Assembly: GCA_016218045.1 (NCBI GenBank)
Contig: JACRFB010000010.1
Location: forward strand, 134,101-198,100
Length of the DNA stretch: 64,000 nt
Direction: 5' to 3'
Origin: Ignavibacteriota bacterium
GTDB taxonomy: Bacteria > Bacteroidota > Ignavibacteria > SZUA-365
Made by a program: the position numbers and the translations under genes. Numbering within the stretch: the first letter of the stretch is position 1; each line of letters begins with the position of its first letter. The notes beneath the pieces are model-generated. The model was not told the origin of the DNA, did no database searches, and saw only the letters and a list, made by a program, of their open reading frames with translations. Positions 8,682-18,706 of the stretch are shown here, in pieces.

Positions 8682-9607
8682 CTGGACAGTTGCTCTTCTC
8701 TCGTTTCGGCGACCGGATTCGCTGTGGCTGCCGCCGGGGGAGTATGTTTCCAACGTCGGTGCTGCCACAGCCAGTGCCCGGGATTTGCACGTATGCCCTG
8801 CTCCAATACTTTGACATGCCTCTCCGTAAAGATGCGGATGTTTTCGTCCGTCGCGCCGGAGAGGTCGTCGCTTGGAATCGACTCGAGCTTCACATCGTAC
8901 GCTCCATCGTCGCGTCGCACTCCCAAGCCCATCAGCACGGGCGCCCCGTATTTCAAGGCGAAGATTGCAGGGCCCTCGTATGTTGCGGCTGGCCTGCCGA
9001 AAAAGTCCACAAAAAGTCCTCCGCCGGGTCCGCTTTGATCGGCAAGAATCGCGACGATACCCCGCTCACGGAGTGTGCGCACAACATCCCTGACGGCAAC
9101 CCCCATCGGGACGGTCCTGTTGCCCATCGACGTGCGCCATCGGTCGATCAGCGCGGCCACGCGTGGATTGTGTGGCGGATGCACGATCACCGTGTACTTT
9201 TTTTCCAAAGCGAGGGCGCTGCCGATGGAGAGCCACTCCCAGTTTCCGAAATGGCCCGACATCAGCACCAGACCTCTGCCACGTTTTAATGCGTCCTCAA
9301 TGGCCTCGGGATTGACAATTCGCACCTCCCGCGAGAAACGCTCTCGCGTCATGCGCGGAGTCCACATGAGTTCAAAAATTGCGGTGACCAGGTTCCTGTG
9401 CGCCTCGCGCGCGATGCCTCGCAGCTTCCGCTCCGGAAAATCCGGGAATGATGCGTGGAGATTGTCCAGAGTAAGCTTTTTTCGCACGGGCACAAGTGTA
9501 AACAGGAAATCAGCCGTCGCCCGGGCGGTAGAACGCACCAGAGACAGGGGAAGCAGCCGGAGTATGCGTCCGACACCGGAAAATGCCCAGTACTCTATCG
9601 TGTGCAT
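8678..9607 (-). CDS. LpxL/HtrB-type lipid A acyltransferase
   Basis: This 309-residue protein matches bacterial lysophospholipid/lipid A acyltransferases, which add secondary acyl chains to lipid A at the inner membrane. The catalytic HX4E motif is present as HFGNWE (about residues 117-122), followed by DQSGPGGG and the conserved FFGRPAATYEGPAIFALKYGAPV region. A hydrophobic N-terminal segment could anchor it. Coupling to the heptosyltransferase gene supports a shared role in LPS synthesis. No clear Shine-Dalgarno site precedes the ATG. The acyl donor and position are unknown. Confidence 0.88.
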   Translation of the reverse strand: MHTIEYWAFSGVGRILRLLPLSLVRSTARATADFLFTLVPVRKKLTLDNLHASFPDFPERKLRGIAREAHRNLVTAIFELMWTPRMTRERFSREVRIVNPEAIEDALKRGRGLVLMSGHFGNWEWLSIGSALALEKKYTVIVHPPHNPRVAALIDRWRTSMGNRTVPMGVAVRDVVRTLRERGIVAILADQSGPGGGLFVDFFGRPAATYEGPAIFALKYGAPVLMGLGVRRDDGAYDVKLESIPSDDLSGATDENIRIFTERHVKVLEQGIRANPGHWLWQHRRWKHTPPAAATANPVAETREEQLSR

Positions 9608-9628
9608 TGTTGAAGCCGTACTATCGGA

Positions 9629-10996
9629 TCAGCGGGTCCGAATATGGCTTTGCCAGCTTGGATTGCTGATCTCGTCGCGCATGGTTGAGTGCACGAGTTC
9701 CAATTCGTTGAAACCGCCCTTGTCCACAAACACAAACTCCACGCCGCTCTGTATGCTGTCGTAGGTCCACACTTCATAGGGTTTGGTGTCGCTTTCCACC
9801 TGATTGCGCTGTACGTAGTCCGGAGGCCCGTACATGATGTACACGCGTCCCCTGTCGGTCTTCCATCCCTGCCGGTAGGAGGTCCGATAATGCTGGTTCG
9901 TGTATTGGACACGCGCCTGATAATCGATGTACGCCTCGTTGACGGGAGTCATCGTGTCGGGATCACGCGTATTCCAGAACTGTGTCAGGAACTTCCGTTT
10001 CGGTTCAGCACCGGACAAAGAGGACCACAATTTCTTTTCATCGCTCGTCGCGATGTATATGGCCGACGAAAACTGCGCGTCGAGTTCATCCTCGGCAAGC
10101 GAGGCAAACTCATAGGCGATGCTCGCGACCGCGCGGCGAATGACGCTGCTGTCGGCGGCGACGGATGGATTGTACACATAGAAGCGCTTGCTCTGCGATA
10201 CGCGCATTGCGCCCGTCGTGTCTCCATACGAGAGAATCAGCGTGTACACTCCCGTGGGAAGCGTGCCTGCCGCGTGTCCGCCCGTCTCGACGCGAGAAGG
10301 ATGCCGTCCCGTTTTTCTCTGCACCTTGGCGGCCACAGTGTTGCCGTACGAGCTCACTATCTCACTGCGAATGGAATAGACGTCAAGATCCGGATTGTAC
10401 AGCTCCGCGTAATACATGACAGCCGGAAGCGAACCGCCGAAAATGAGCGGAGGATTCGGGACCACTTCCAGGGTGTTCTTGTAGAACATGTTTGTGGTGT
10501 CGCCGCTCGCTCGTTGAACGGAGCTGCACAGTTCAATGTCGCTGAACCGCACGCCACGCGCGGAGAAAGGCCGCACTTCGAGCGGGAATTTAATGGTATC
10601 ACCGCGGGAAGGAAGGTCCTCCTGCCGGCCATAGACCGTGACCGCGTACCGCCCCGGGGCAAGTGTAAACTGGATCTTGCCAATCAGCAGACGCGCGTCG
10701 CTGGCGGATGTGTCCCCTGTCTGCACCGGTACGCGCCAGATCCGCGAGAGCGGTTCGCTTCCCGCCTGCTCACGGCTCACAATCGCCGTCATCATCACCG
10801 ACGCGCGGTAGGCGCCCTGTTCATTTCTATAGGCGAGGGCGCTGCGCGGGAAGGCGTACCACAGTTCCACATAGGATTTTTCTTCGTCATAACGGAATGC
10901 TCCGGCGTCGGCCCAGACCTGGAAGCGCGTTTGAGCCACACAGGACAGGGCGGAGCAGCAGAGCAGCGTGATGACGAGAGAGGTGCGGACGAACAT
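9629..10996 (-). CDS. GWxTD domain-containing exported protein
   Basis: This 455-residue protein has a signal peptide (cleavage after CVAQ, about residue 22), beta-rich central segments, and a C-terminal GWxTD domain with the defining motif QGWKTDRGRVYIMYGPPD near residue 400. The family is found in Chlorobi, Ignavibacteria and Bacteroidota and has no established function. The ATG at 10996 has a GGAGG site seven bases upstream. It lies 21 bases upstream of the LPS gene pair on the same strand, so it may share their transcript, and downstream of a strong terminator that closes the PorV operon. Confidence 0.85.
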   Translation of the reverse strand: MFVRTSLVITLLCCSALSCVAQTRFQVWADAGAFRYDEEKSYVELWYAFPRSALAYRNEQGAYRASVMMTAIVSREQAGSEPLSRIWRVPVQTGDTSASDARLLIGKIQFTLAPGRYAVTVYGRQEDLPSRGDTIKFPLEVRPFSARGVRFSDIELCSSVQRASGDTTNMFYKNTLEVVPNPPLIFGGSLPAVMYYAELYNPDLDVYSIRSEIVSSYGNTVAAKVQRKTGRHPSRVETGGHAAGTLPTGVYTLILSYGDTTGAMRVSQSKRFYVYNPSVAADSSVIRRAVASIAYEFASLAEDELDAQFSSAIYIATSDEKKLWSSLSGAEPKRKFLTQFWNTRDPDTMTPVNEAYIDYQARVQYTNQHYRTSYRQGWKTDRGRVYIMYGPPDYVQRNQVESDTKPYEVWTYDSIQSGVEFVFVDKGGFNELELVHSTMRDEISNPSWQSHIRTR

Positions 10997-11132
10997 GATG
11001 TGCCTCCAGATTGATACACGGCAAAATACTCAGGTGCCCTCATGGAAACCAGACGGCGCGGACCTGACGGCGTTTACATTTCTCCGGTAAAACACGGGAT
11101 GGCGGAAAAGGTGACACCTTATGGAGCGCAAT

Positions 11133-11161
11133 AAAAAGGGCCGGTCCACCCGGACCGGCCC
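11133..11161 (-). terminator. Intrinsic terminator of the PorV operon
   Basis: GGGCCGGTCC (11138-11147) and GGACCGGCCC (11152-11161) form a perfect 10-bp stem with a 4-base loop. On the minus strand the stem is followed by a run of five T. It lies 20 bases after the PorV-like stop codon. Confidence 0.92.
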
Positions 11162-11181
11162 TTGTGCAAATCAGTGCGTTG

Positions 11182-12231
11182 TCAGAATCCGACGTTCACG
11201 GTGAACACGTGGCTGCCGTCGAACACGCGGCTGATACGATAGGCGTAGTCCAGACCGAGCGAAATGTCGCCGGCGGAATAATTCACGCCTGCACCAAGCG
11301 CGCCACCATACAGGTAAGCGGGATCCGCGAATTCATCTTCCGCTGCGTCACCCGGCACATTGAAGGAGCCGCGGACGAAGAACAGGTTGTTGAATCCGTA
11401 CTCGAGACCGATCCTGTACTGGTCGCTCTGGAAGTTGTTGTTCTCGAAGGCGCCTGACACGGTGAGCGAGTGCATCTCTGCAAGCGCCTGCGTGTAGGCC
11501 ACTCCGAGTTCCAACGAGGTCGGCATGCCGAAACCCGCGGCGTCGATTTTCAGAAGCTGCGCGTCGCGCTTTGCCGACGATTCCTTCGCCGAACGATAGA
11601 GGCCCGGACCATCATACGCCATGTTGCCGCCGAGGTGACGAAGCGTCACGCCGAGCTGCAGACCGCGCACGCCGGCCAGACCGGTGTACTGCACGCCGAC
11701 GTCGAAGGCAACACCCGCCGCGGAAACGCGGTCGATGGTCTCCGACACGATGTTTGCCGTCACACCGGCGCGGATGCGATCCGTGAGCGCACGCGAGTAC
11801 GTCAGACCAATGGTGACAAAGGTCGGCGAGTACGTCGCGTTCGAGCCGTCAGGATTGCGTTCGTCGGTGAGTTTGATATCGCCGAACGACATCGATTTGA
11901 TTGTGAATCCGAGGTGACCGAAGCCCGAGAAATTGGCCCCGATACCGACGTACGAGACGTCGATGCCGCCGATGTGCGACATCTGCGAGAAAGTGGCTTC
12001 CGCACGGGCTGTCGAAGCGGAAAGACCCGCGGGATTGTAGTAGATCGCATTGACGCCGGTTATGCCGGCGGTATACGAACTGCCCAGCGCGACTCCGCGG
12101 GCGCCCACCGGAATCAGGAGCTGTTCCGCTCCCGCGGTGCCCACGCGATTGCCGCCACCAGCCAGTGCCGTCGCGCACGCAACCGCGAGCACAACAACAA
12201 CCGCGGTGAGTGATGTGAGCATTGTACGCAT
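11182..12231 (-). CDS. PorV/PorQ family outer-membrane barrel protein
   Basis: This 349-residue protein has a signal peptide (ending ATALAGG) and the family hallmark VGARGVALGSSYTAGITGVNAIYYNPAGL, after which amphipathic beta strands run to the C-terminal Phe (VFTVNVGF). PorV-family proteins are FadL-like barrels; PorV itself shuttles T9SS substrates to the attachment complex, while many paralogues have unknown roles. The ATG at 12231 was chosen because AAGGAG lies ten bases upstream and the signal peptide then has normal length. It is the last gene of the operon starting at 19420, next to a T9SS-sorted protein, and is followed by a strong terminator. Confidence 0.85.
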   Translation of the reverse strand: MRTMLTSLTAVVVVLAVACATALAGGGNRVGTAGAEQLLIPVGARGVALGSSYTAGITGVNAIYYNPAGLSASTARAEATFSQMSHIGGIDVSYVGIGANFSGFGHLGFTIKSMSFGDIKLTDERNPDGSNATYSPTFVTIGLTYSRALTDRIRAGVTANIVSETIDRVSAAGVAFDVGVQYTGLAGVRGLQLGVTLRHLGGNMAYDGPGLYRSAKESSAKRDAQLLKIDAAGFGMPTSLELGVAYTQALAEMHSLTVSGAFENNNFQSDQYRIGLEYGFNNLFFVRGSFNVPGDAAEDEFADPAYLYGGALGAGVNYSAGDISLGLDYAYRISRVFDGSHVFTVNVGF

Positions 12232-12309
12232 AGTGTGGTTCTCCTTCATTCTTGTCAATTCAATCTTCCATTTGTGGTTCGCGGGTGTCGTCATTCCCGT
12301 CCTCGCTCG

Positions 12310-15300
12310 CTAGATGCGATCGAGGTACTGGGTTTCAGACACGACGCTGAGCTTCAGAATCTTCTCGGTGCCGAGGTCCGGCATCTCGATGTGGATGATG
12401 TACACACCGCTGGCCACAGGGAGATTGTTCTCGTTCTGGAGATCCCAGTTGAAGATCTGGCTGGGGCTGTCCTTCTTGAAGGACTTCACCAGCGTTCCGG
12501 AGAGCGTGTAGACCCGGAAGTTTGCTTTTACCGGCAAATGGTTGAAGGTGACGAACCGCTGGTACTTGTTCAGTTCCTGCGCGTTGGCGCCATAGTACGG
12601 GTTCGGGAACACGTTGATGTTGTCCACATCCTTCGTGGCGTTTTCCGTCGTGAAGGATGCTTTCTTGGTCGTGAAGGAATACACATCTTCCTTGGTGAAA
12701 GGCACCTTCGGCACGATGGTCCACGTGTCGCCTTCGCGCCAGGGCATCGTGGTCGGGTAATTCTGGTTCGCGATATGCTGGAACCAGCCGGCATACATGA
12801 GCGGCATGGTCGCCGCGCCGTTCGGGAAGATCGGGGTTGCTGTGTACGCGGGATTCGGATTGCCGTCGTACACTTCGTCGAGAATGAAGAGATACTCGCG
12901 GTCGCCCTGAAGGACAGGATCCCACGTCTGGTTCATGCGCGGTCCGGCGTTCTGCTCGACAAACGCAAAAGCGAGCTGCTTCTGCTTTGCAGGATCCGAA
13001 CTCGAGACGTCCCATACCTGGAACGGACACGCGAAGTACCCCTGATACGCGTAGTTCGGGGACGCGCCACGGCGGTAGTTGTATCCCTTTTGCCACTTGG
13101 CCTGATCCTTCGTGAAACGGATCTCGACCGTCTTTTTCACTTCGTACCACGGGATGGTTGTTCCCCAGCCCCATGTCTCACCATTTTCCCAATCAACGGT
13201 CGCTTCGTACACCTGCGGTCCGCCGTTCCAGGAGATGCTCTGGATCGGGTTATCGTAGTCGGGGATGCCCGAACCGTTCGCGCCGATGATGAAGCCGTCG
13301 ATGGAGAAATAGTCGGACTCAAGACCGTTGTACGCGGTGGCCTTGTCCACAAGACGCACGCCCTTGACCTTGTTGGTCACATTCCATGCGTACGAGGGGA
13401 AGTACAGCGTATCCGGATCGACGATGATCTCGACAACGCCCACCGAATCAAACGTCACTTCATACGTGTCGCCTGTCAGGAGCATCGGGTCGATGACCTT
13501 CACCTCAATCTCGCCAGTCGAGAAGCCCTGGTCGTGATTGGCACGGATCGCATCATTGTACAGGATGCCCGCACGGTAGCCGGGATCCAGGGTCTGCGGA
13601 CGGACCTCGATGATACGCGGCGTCGATTCGAGCTGATGCGGAGGCGGAGCTTCCTCGTCCGGATTGTACGAGTAAGCCGTGACCGCGTAGTAGTACGGCT
13701 GATTGTTCACGAGCGGACGATCGGTAAGAAAGTCGCGTGTGATTTCGATCGAACGGGCTAGACCCGCGTCGGAACCGAACTGCACCGGCAGGCGCACAAC
13801 GGCACCGCTGCGATCGTCGATGACCTCATCGAAAATAGTGGCGATATTGTCGACCACATCGAACGTCGCGACACGTTTGGCATCGGCGAGTGTCGAACTC
13901 TTGGTCGGGAACTGATACACGTTGTAGCCCTGGAACTTGTATCCGCGATCGATGAAATTCTCGGACGCAAGAGCACTCGGAGCATCGCCCCAGTGGAGCA
14001 CGATCGTCTGGTGCTGCAGCGACGCCTTGAGATTCGGCGCCGGCGGAGCTTTCGGAAGATCGAAATTGTTGTCGAACGCGAGCTGGGCAAAACGATCGTA
14101 ATACTTGAGAACCTGGAGACTCGACAGGCGATCGGAGCCGCGGCCGACGATGGTCGCAACAACAACTTCCTGCGTGTCACCCTTCGCAAGCGTGAACGGT
14201 CCGGTGCTCATCAGGATGCGGCGGTCGCCCGGCGAGTGCACGAGGCCGTCGATCCATCCGGTCTTGGTGATCGGATCGCCCGCGAGACAGAACTTCGACT
14301 GGAGTCCCGTGGTGGGATCCGTGATCGGGTTGCCGGAGTACAGACGGCTGCCCATGTAGTTGTACATCTGCGTGGCACCAGCCGCAAGACCGAGCTGTGG
14401 ATCGCGATAGATACCGTCGGAATTGATGTAGAATGCAAACGACGAGACGCCGAGATTCTTGTATCCTTCGCGAAGACCAAAATTGTAGCGTGCGACATCG
14501 GAGGGATCGCCCTGTACAATGGGACCTTGGAAGAAGTCGTATCCCGCTGCCGGTGGGACGCCGTAGATGCCGTCTTTCGCGAAGCCGTTGTACACGTAAC
14601 CGAGCACGAGGGTGGTGTCGATACCGACAAAGTCGTCGTTCGCGTCGCCGAGATCAGGATCCGACCACTTCGAGAAATAGACATTGTCAAAATCGTTGGT
14701 GCCCTTGTTGATGACCGTGTACTTCGTGAAAATCATGTTGCCGAGAGGACCGGTCTGCTCATAACCCCAGACCATGGTCTGCACTTCGAGACCAACACCG
14801 GCGGTGCCGTAGAGATTGAGCGCGCGGCTGTCGTCGAGATCGTTCGACACAAACCACAACACCTCGTCTCCGATAAACCATGGCGTGTCGAACGTCGTGG
14901 CATCGCCCTTGGAAAGCCAATCGTAGAAGTTCGGCTCATAGATGCCGTTCTTATTCTTGTCGACGAAAGGCGCGCCGTCTGCAGTCGGCCATTTTTCGAA
15001 ATCATTGTGCAGGCGGGTGGAGTCGTCGTTACTCATGCGAGCGTACGATTCCGGGGTCGCCTTGCGGACTTTGTAGATAGTGTAGCGGGGATCCGATGCA
15101 TCAGCACGGGTTCCGTCGGCCTTGATCGGACCGGCGGCGAGACCGTAGCGATACGTGGCGCCGCCGACGCGAATTTCACCACTCACCGTGCCGCCCCAGA
15201 TGAGACCGTCGGTGAAGATGGAGTACTTCGCGCTGCCGCGCGGCCATTCCAATCCCGATGCGTCGTTGCGCGGGTTGTGCGCAGTGGCGCCGTTATTGGA

Positions 15301-15468
15301 GATCCACATCAGGATGTTGTTGATCGAGATGAAGTCCCAAATATCGTTGTCGGTAGTTTTGGACATTCCTTTCTGCGACTTGTCACCGCCGGGCAATTCG
15401 CCCGCGGCCAACGGGGCAGCGAGCCCCAGGAGCGCCAGCAGCAGGAATGCGTTGCGGAGTTGTTTCAT
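12310..15468 (-). CDS. Large exported protein with T9SS-type C-terminal sorting domain
   Basis: This 1052-residue protein has a signal peptide (about residues 1-22, ending PLAAG) and a long secreted body with FN3-like segments (for example PPAPNLKASLQHQTIVLHWGD). The last 90 residues form a type A sorting domain: NVFPNPYYG, then FRVYTLSGTLVKSF and GVYIIHI, ending in LKLSVVSE. T9SS removes such domains and attaches or releases the cargo at the surface. The ATG at 15468 follows AAGGAG. It lies 62 bases after the TonB receptor gene and 78 bases before the PorV-like gene, consistent with a surface complex. I recognise no enzymatic domain. Confidence 0.85.
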   Translation of the reverse strand: MKQLRNAFLLLALLGLAAPLAAGELPGGDKSQKGMSKTTDNDIWDFISINNILMWISNNGATAHNPRNDASGLEWPRGSAKYSIFTDGLIWGGTVSGEIRVGGATYRYGLAAGPIKADGTRADASDPRYTIYKVRKATPESYARMSNDDSTRLHNDFEKWPTADGAPFVDKNKNGIYEPNFYDWLSKGDATTFDTPWFIGDEVLWFVSNDLDDSRALNLYGTAGVGLEVQTMVWGYEQTGPLGNMIFTKYTVINKGTNDFDNVYFSKWSDPDLGDANDDFVGIDTTLVLGYVYNGFAKDGIYGVPPAAGYDFFQGPIVQGDPSDVARYNFGLREGYKNLGVSSFAFYINSDGIYRDPQLGLAAGATQMYNYMGSRLYSGNPITDPTTGLQSKFCLAGDPITKTGWIDGLVHSPGDRRILMSTGPFTLAKGDTQEVVVATIVGRGSDRLSSLQVLKYYDRFAQLAFDNNFDLPKAPPAPNLKASLQHQTIVLHWGDAPSALASENFIDRGYKFQGYNVYQFPTKSSTLADAKRVATFDVVDNIATIFDEVIDDRSGAVVRLPVQFGSDAGLARSIEITRDFLTDRPLVNNQPYYYAVTAYSYNPDEEAPPPHQLESTPRIIEVRPQTLDPGYRAGILYNDAIRANHDQGFSTGEIEVKVIDPMLLTGDTYEVTFDSVGVVEIIVDPDTLYFPSYAWNVTNKVKGVRLVDKATAYNGLESDYFSIDGFIIGANGSGIPDYDNPIQSISWNGGPQVYEATVDWENGETWGWGTTIPWYEVKKTVEIRFTKDQAKWQKGYNYRRGASPNYAYQGYFACPFQVWDVSSSDPAKQKQLAFAFVEQNAGPRMNQTWDPVLQGDREYLFILDEVYDGNPNPAYTATPIFPNGAATMPLMYAGWFQHIANQNYPTTMPWREGDTWTIVPKVPFTKEDVYSFTTKKASFTTENATKDVDNINVFPNPYYGANAQELNKYQRFVTFNHLPVKANFRVYTLSGTLVKSFKKDSPSQIFNWDLQNENNLPVASGVYIIHIEMPDLGTEKILKLSVVSETQYLDRI

Positions 15469-15530
15469 GCCTACTCTCCTTTGTATGAACAAAATTTCGT
15501 CTTCACAGGGTGTGTGTGCCTGCAGCCGCA

Positions 15531-18500
15531 TCAGAAGTCCACACGGAGGCCGAGGAAGATCTGCCGGGGACCGGCGTAGGTTCCTGCGTTCAGTATGTTC
15601 ATCTGATAGTAATAGTCCTGATACATCTGACGGAAGAGCTGACCTTCCGCCGCGGCATTCGCGGAACCGTTCTCGCGCGCTACGCGCTCGGCCGCTTCCT
15701 GAATGCCTTTCAGACGCGACTGGCCTTCCTCGGTGGCGAGGTACCCGTCGTCGTCCGCCGCGCCCGACGTCGAGAAGACGCCTGTCGCGCTGCGGATGTT
15801 CAGGAGATTGATCACGCGGAGGTACACGTTGAAATCCAGACCGGCGACGGAGAACGACTTGTCGAGGCGGCCGTCAACGGAGAACACCCACGGCGTGTGC
15901 GAGCTGTTGATAGACTCCACAGGCTGACGACGGTTGCCGAAGCTGAATTCGTCGACGCGCGTGTAGGGGCTACCACTGTGGAATGCGAACACCACGTTCA
16001 AACCCGTGCGCTCAAGGAACTTCGCGCCGCCGATTGCAGGACCGTCGTCCTTGCCGAAACGGTAGTCGATGTTCACCGAACCGCGATGGGTCTGGTCAAA
16101 GTCGAGAGGCATGGTGTACTTCGGCAGGTACGGCGTTTCCGTCGGCGACTGCCAGATGGCGTAGAAGGATTCCGAAGGCGAGGAACCGGTGCCGCGCGCG
16201 TCGGAGTACGTGTAATCGAGGGAGGCCTGCATGCGCTCGACGCGACGCAGGTCGAGTTTCAGGGAGACGCCCGAGGTGGTGGCGAAGTCGCCGTTCACCC
16301 AGGAATAGTAGGCCGAATGCTGCGCGCCGGCGGCCGCGGTGATCTGCTGCATCTGGATCTGATCGCGGATGTCCTTGTAGAACGCGCCGATGTCGAAGGC
16401 CATGTATTCGCCGATCTGCTGACGGAAACCGAAGTCGTACTGCGTGGTGCGCTCGGGCTTCAGGCCGTAACCGACCGGGGTCTGGATCGCGTAACCGCCG
16501 CGGATATTCGACGCGCTCACGGAATTGCCGAGATACACGTCGCGGAGGCGCGACTGCTGCACGAACTTGCCGTACTGTGCATAAAACACGGTCTGATCCG
16601 TCACCGGGAACGAGAAGCCGAGACGCGGGCTCACTGTTTCGGAGGCGGGCACGTCTTCCATGCCGGCGGGATCGATGTTTCCATTGTCATCAAACAGGAC
16701 CTTGCGCGGATCCTTGAACTGCTTCGACGCGGTGTTGATATAATCGTAGCGGAGACCGACGTTGATGACGAGGTCCTCGAGTTCGATTTTATCAAGTGCG
16801 TAGAACGCAGCAAACACGGGCTCTTTCGGACCGTCGAATTCCGTATCGTCGGTCGCGCCATACATGTCATACCCGTAGTAGTTGGAACGCGCTGTAACCG
16901 CGAGCTGCTCGGCGGAAATGTCGGGCGTCACGCGGATGTTGCGCCACAGGTTGATGGCGTCGATACCGTAGCTGCGGATCGTGTACTTTGTCGCCTCGCC
17001 GCCCACCTTGATTTCGTGGGTACGGCCGATCTGGTGCACGAAGTTGATCTTACCACCGATCGAATTGTAACGGGTCTTCGCGTAATTGGTCATCGGATAA
17101 CCGAACGGCGTGAAGCTGCCGTCGAACAGGGCGGTCGTCAACGGAAGGTTGTCGCCCGCGCGATACGTGTATCCGAAAGCGGCGTTGGCAATGGAATCGC
17201 CGTACGCGAAGATGTTGTGCTTGTGATCGGGATCGTAGGTGATGCCGAAGCTGCCGAAGTAATTCAAGTAGATTTCATAGAACGTACTGTTGTTCAGGAG
17301 ATGCGTCATCTTGAGGTTACCCGCGTAGTTCTCACCCTCATTCAGACTAGCGCGTCGCTCGTTTGCCAGCGCGCCGATTCCCACGCCACCACGGCTGGTG
17401 CTGTAAGAATACGATCCACCGAGACGGAAATTGATCGGGCTGAGATCGATGGTCAGGTTACCATTGCTGGCCCAGTTCTGACCCGCCTGATTCGGGATAT
17501 ACGCGGCCGGGAAGCTCACGTTCACTTTCTCGGCATTCTGGCCATTGGACGGATCGAAGATGCCGATCTTGTTCCTCTCGGACTCCGGAAGGAGACTGTG
17601 CGCCGCGGTGCTACGAAGCGCCGCGTCGTACATCTGCGTGAGGTTGATCGCGCGGCGGTTAATACCGCCTGTGCGCGCGAACGAATTCTCGCCGGCAACA
17701 AAGAATTTCACCGGGCCCCACAGCGGGCCGCCGACCGTCATCGTATAGACGCTCGTACCAGTGCTGTATGTGCCAAGTGCTGATTCGCGATCGGGGATCG
17801 CGGCATTGAGTTTGCTCAGATCGTATTTACCGGTGGCGGCATCATAATAGCCGGGCACATCAGACAGCGTCACGGGACGCTTGCTGTAATCCCAACCGGT
17901 CCAGTAAAATCCGTCGGTGAACGCTTCAAAACCGACCTGCAGACGACGACCGCCCGAACGGGTGGTGGTGCTGATCAGACCGCCGTTGGCGCCGCCGAAT
18001 TCAGCGGAGTAACCGCCGGCCTGGAAGTTTACTTCCGCGATGGAATTCTGAATCACGGTCAGGGCGCGTCCGCCGGCGAGCGGGTTGTTCACAACCACGC
18101 CGTCAACCACGTACCCCGTCGCGTCGCCGCGGCTGCCGCGGACGAACAGTGTGCCACCAGACGAAACAACACCGGCCTGAAGGGCCGCGATGCTTTCGAC
18201 ACCGCGGACCGGCAGGTTCTCGATATCTTCCTGCGTGACGGTGCTCTTGCTGTTCGTCACGTTTTTATCGACGAGCGGGCGCTCGGCGATAATCTCCACT
18301 TCGCCGACCTTGTAGGCCTCGGACGGAAGCTGGAAATCTTTCTGCGTCGTTTCCTGGCTGCGAACCAGCACGTCGCGGATGGTGATATTCTGATAGCCCA
18401 CATATGTGGCGACCAGAGTGACTTTACCGATGGGTACGTTCAGAATTACGTACTCACCATTGATGTTGGTGGTCGCGCCGCGCGATGTGCCGTCGATCTT

Positions 18501-18632
18501 GACGTTCGCGCCGATCAACGGTTCGCCCGTCTCGCGATCCATTACCTTTCCTGCTATTTTGCCCGTCTGCGCGAACAGCGCTGCTGGGATGAACACAAAA
18601 CAGAGGATGGCAATCAGCATCCTTTTGTGCAT
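15531..18632 (-). CDS. TonB-dependent outer-membrane receptor
   Basis: This 1033-residue protein has a signal peptide (cleavage after LFAQ, about residue 22), an N-terminal carboxypeptidase-regulatory-like beta domain (GKIAGKVMDRETGEPLIGANV, residues 25-110), then a plug domain (IENLPVRGVESIAALQAGV and GYVVDGVVVNNPLAGG) and a beta barrel ending in the aromatic FLGLRVDF. This is the SusC/Ignavibacteria-type architecture. No SusD-type lipoprotein follows; the neighbours are a T9SS-sorted protein and a DUF4397 lipoprotein instead. The ATG is preceded by AGGAGG. The ligand is unknown. Confidence 0.93.
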   Translation of the reverse strand: MHKRMLIAILCFVFIPAALFAQTGKIAGKVMDRETGEPLIGANVKIDGTSRGATTNINGEYVILNVPIGKVTLVATYVGYQNITIRDVLVRSQETTQKDFQLPSEAYKVGEVEIIAERPLVDKNVTNSKSTVTQEDIENLPVRGVESIAALQAGVVSSGGTLFVRGSRGDATGYVVDGVVVNNPLAGGRALTVIQNSIAEVNFQAGGYSAEFGGANGGLISTTTRSGGRRLQVGFEAFTDGFYWTGWDYSKRPVTLSDVPGYYDAATGKYDLSKLNAAIPDRESALGTYSTGTSVYTMTVGGPLWGPVKFFVAGENSFARTGGINRRAINLTQMYDAALRSTAAHSLLPESERNKIGIFDPSNGQNAEKVNVSFPAAYIPNQAGQNWASNGNLTIDLSPINFRLGGSYSYSTSRGGVGIGALANERRASLNEGENYAGNLKMTHLLNNSTFYEIYLNYFGSFGITYDPDHKHNIFAYGDSIANAAFGYTYRAGDNLPLTTALFDGSFTPFGYPMTNYAKTRYNSIGGKINFVHQIGRTHEIKVGGEATKYTIRSYGIDAINLWRNIRVTPDISAEQLAVTARSNYYGYDMYGATDDTEFDGPKEPVFAAFYALDKIELEDLVINVGLRYDYINTASKQFKDPRKVLFDDNGNIDPAGMEDVPASETVSPRLGFSFPVTDQTVFYAQYGKFVQQSRLRDVYLGNSVSASNIRGGYAIQTPVGYGLKPERTTQYDFGFRQQIGEYMAFDIGAFYKDIRDQIQMQQITAAAGAQHSAYYSWVNGDFATTSGVSLKLDLRRVERMQASLDYTYSDARGTGSSPSESFYAIWQSPTETPYLPKYTMPLDFDQTHRGSVNIDYRFGKDDGPAIGGAKFLERTGLNVVFAFHSGSPYTRVDEFSFGNRRQPVESINSSHTPWVFSVDGRLDKSFSVAGLDFNVYLRVINLLNIRSATGVFSTSGAADDDGYLATEEGQSRLKGIQEAAERVARENGSANAAAEGQLFRQMYQDYYYQMNILNAGTYAGPRQIFLGLRVDF

Positions 18633-18706
18633 AATATCCTCCTAAGAACTGTGTGTTTCAGTACAGTCGAAAGCCGAAGATGGACGTGAGCATCCTATCC
18701 GGGAAC

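Noticed and set aside
9689-11014. A 441-codon plus-strand open frame
   Set aside because: Antisense shadow of the GWxTD gene, without recognisable motifs.
12235-13761. A 508-codon plus-strand open frame, and a similar one at 13993-15579
   Set aside because: Both are antisense to the T9SS-sorted protein gene, whose signal peptide, sorting domain and Shine-Dalgarno site are clear.
15510-17783. A 757-codon plus-strand open frame
   Set aside because: It lies wholly antisense to the TonB receptor, has Arg/Val/His-rich composition typical of the complement of GC-rich coding sequence, and shows no domain or start site.
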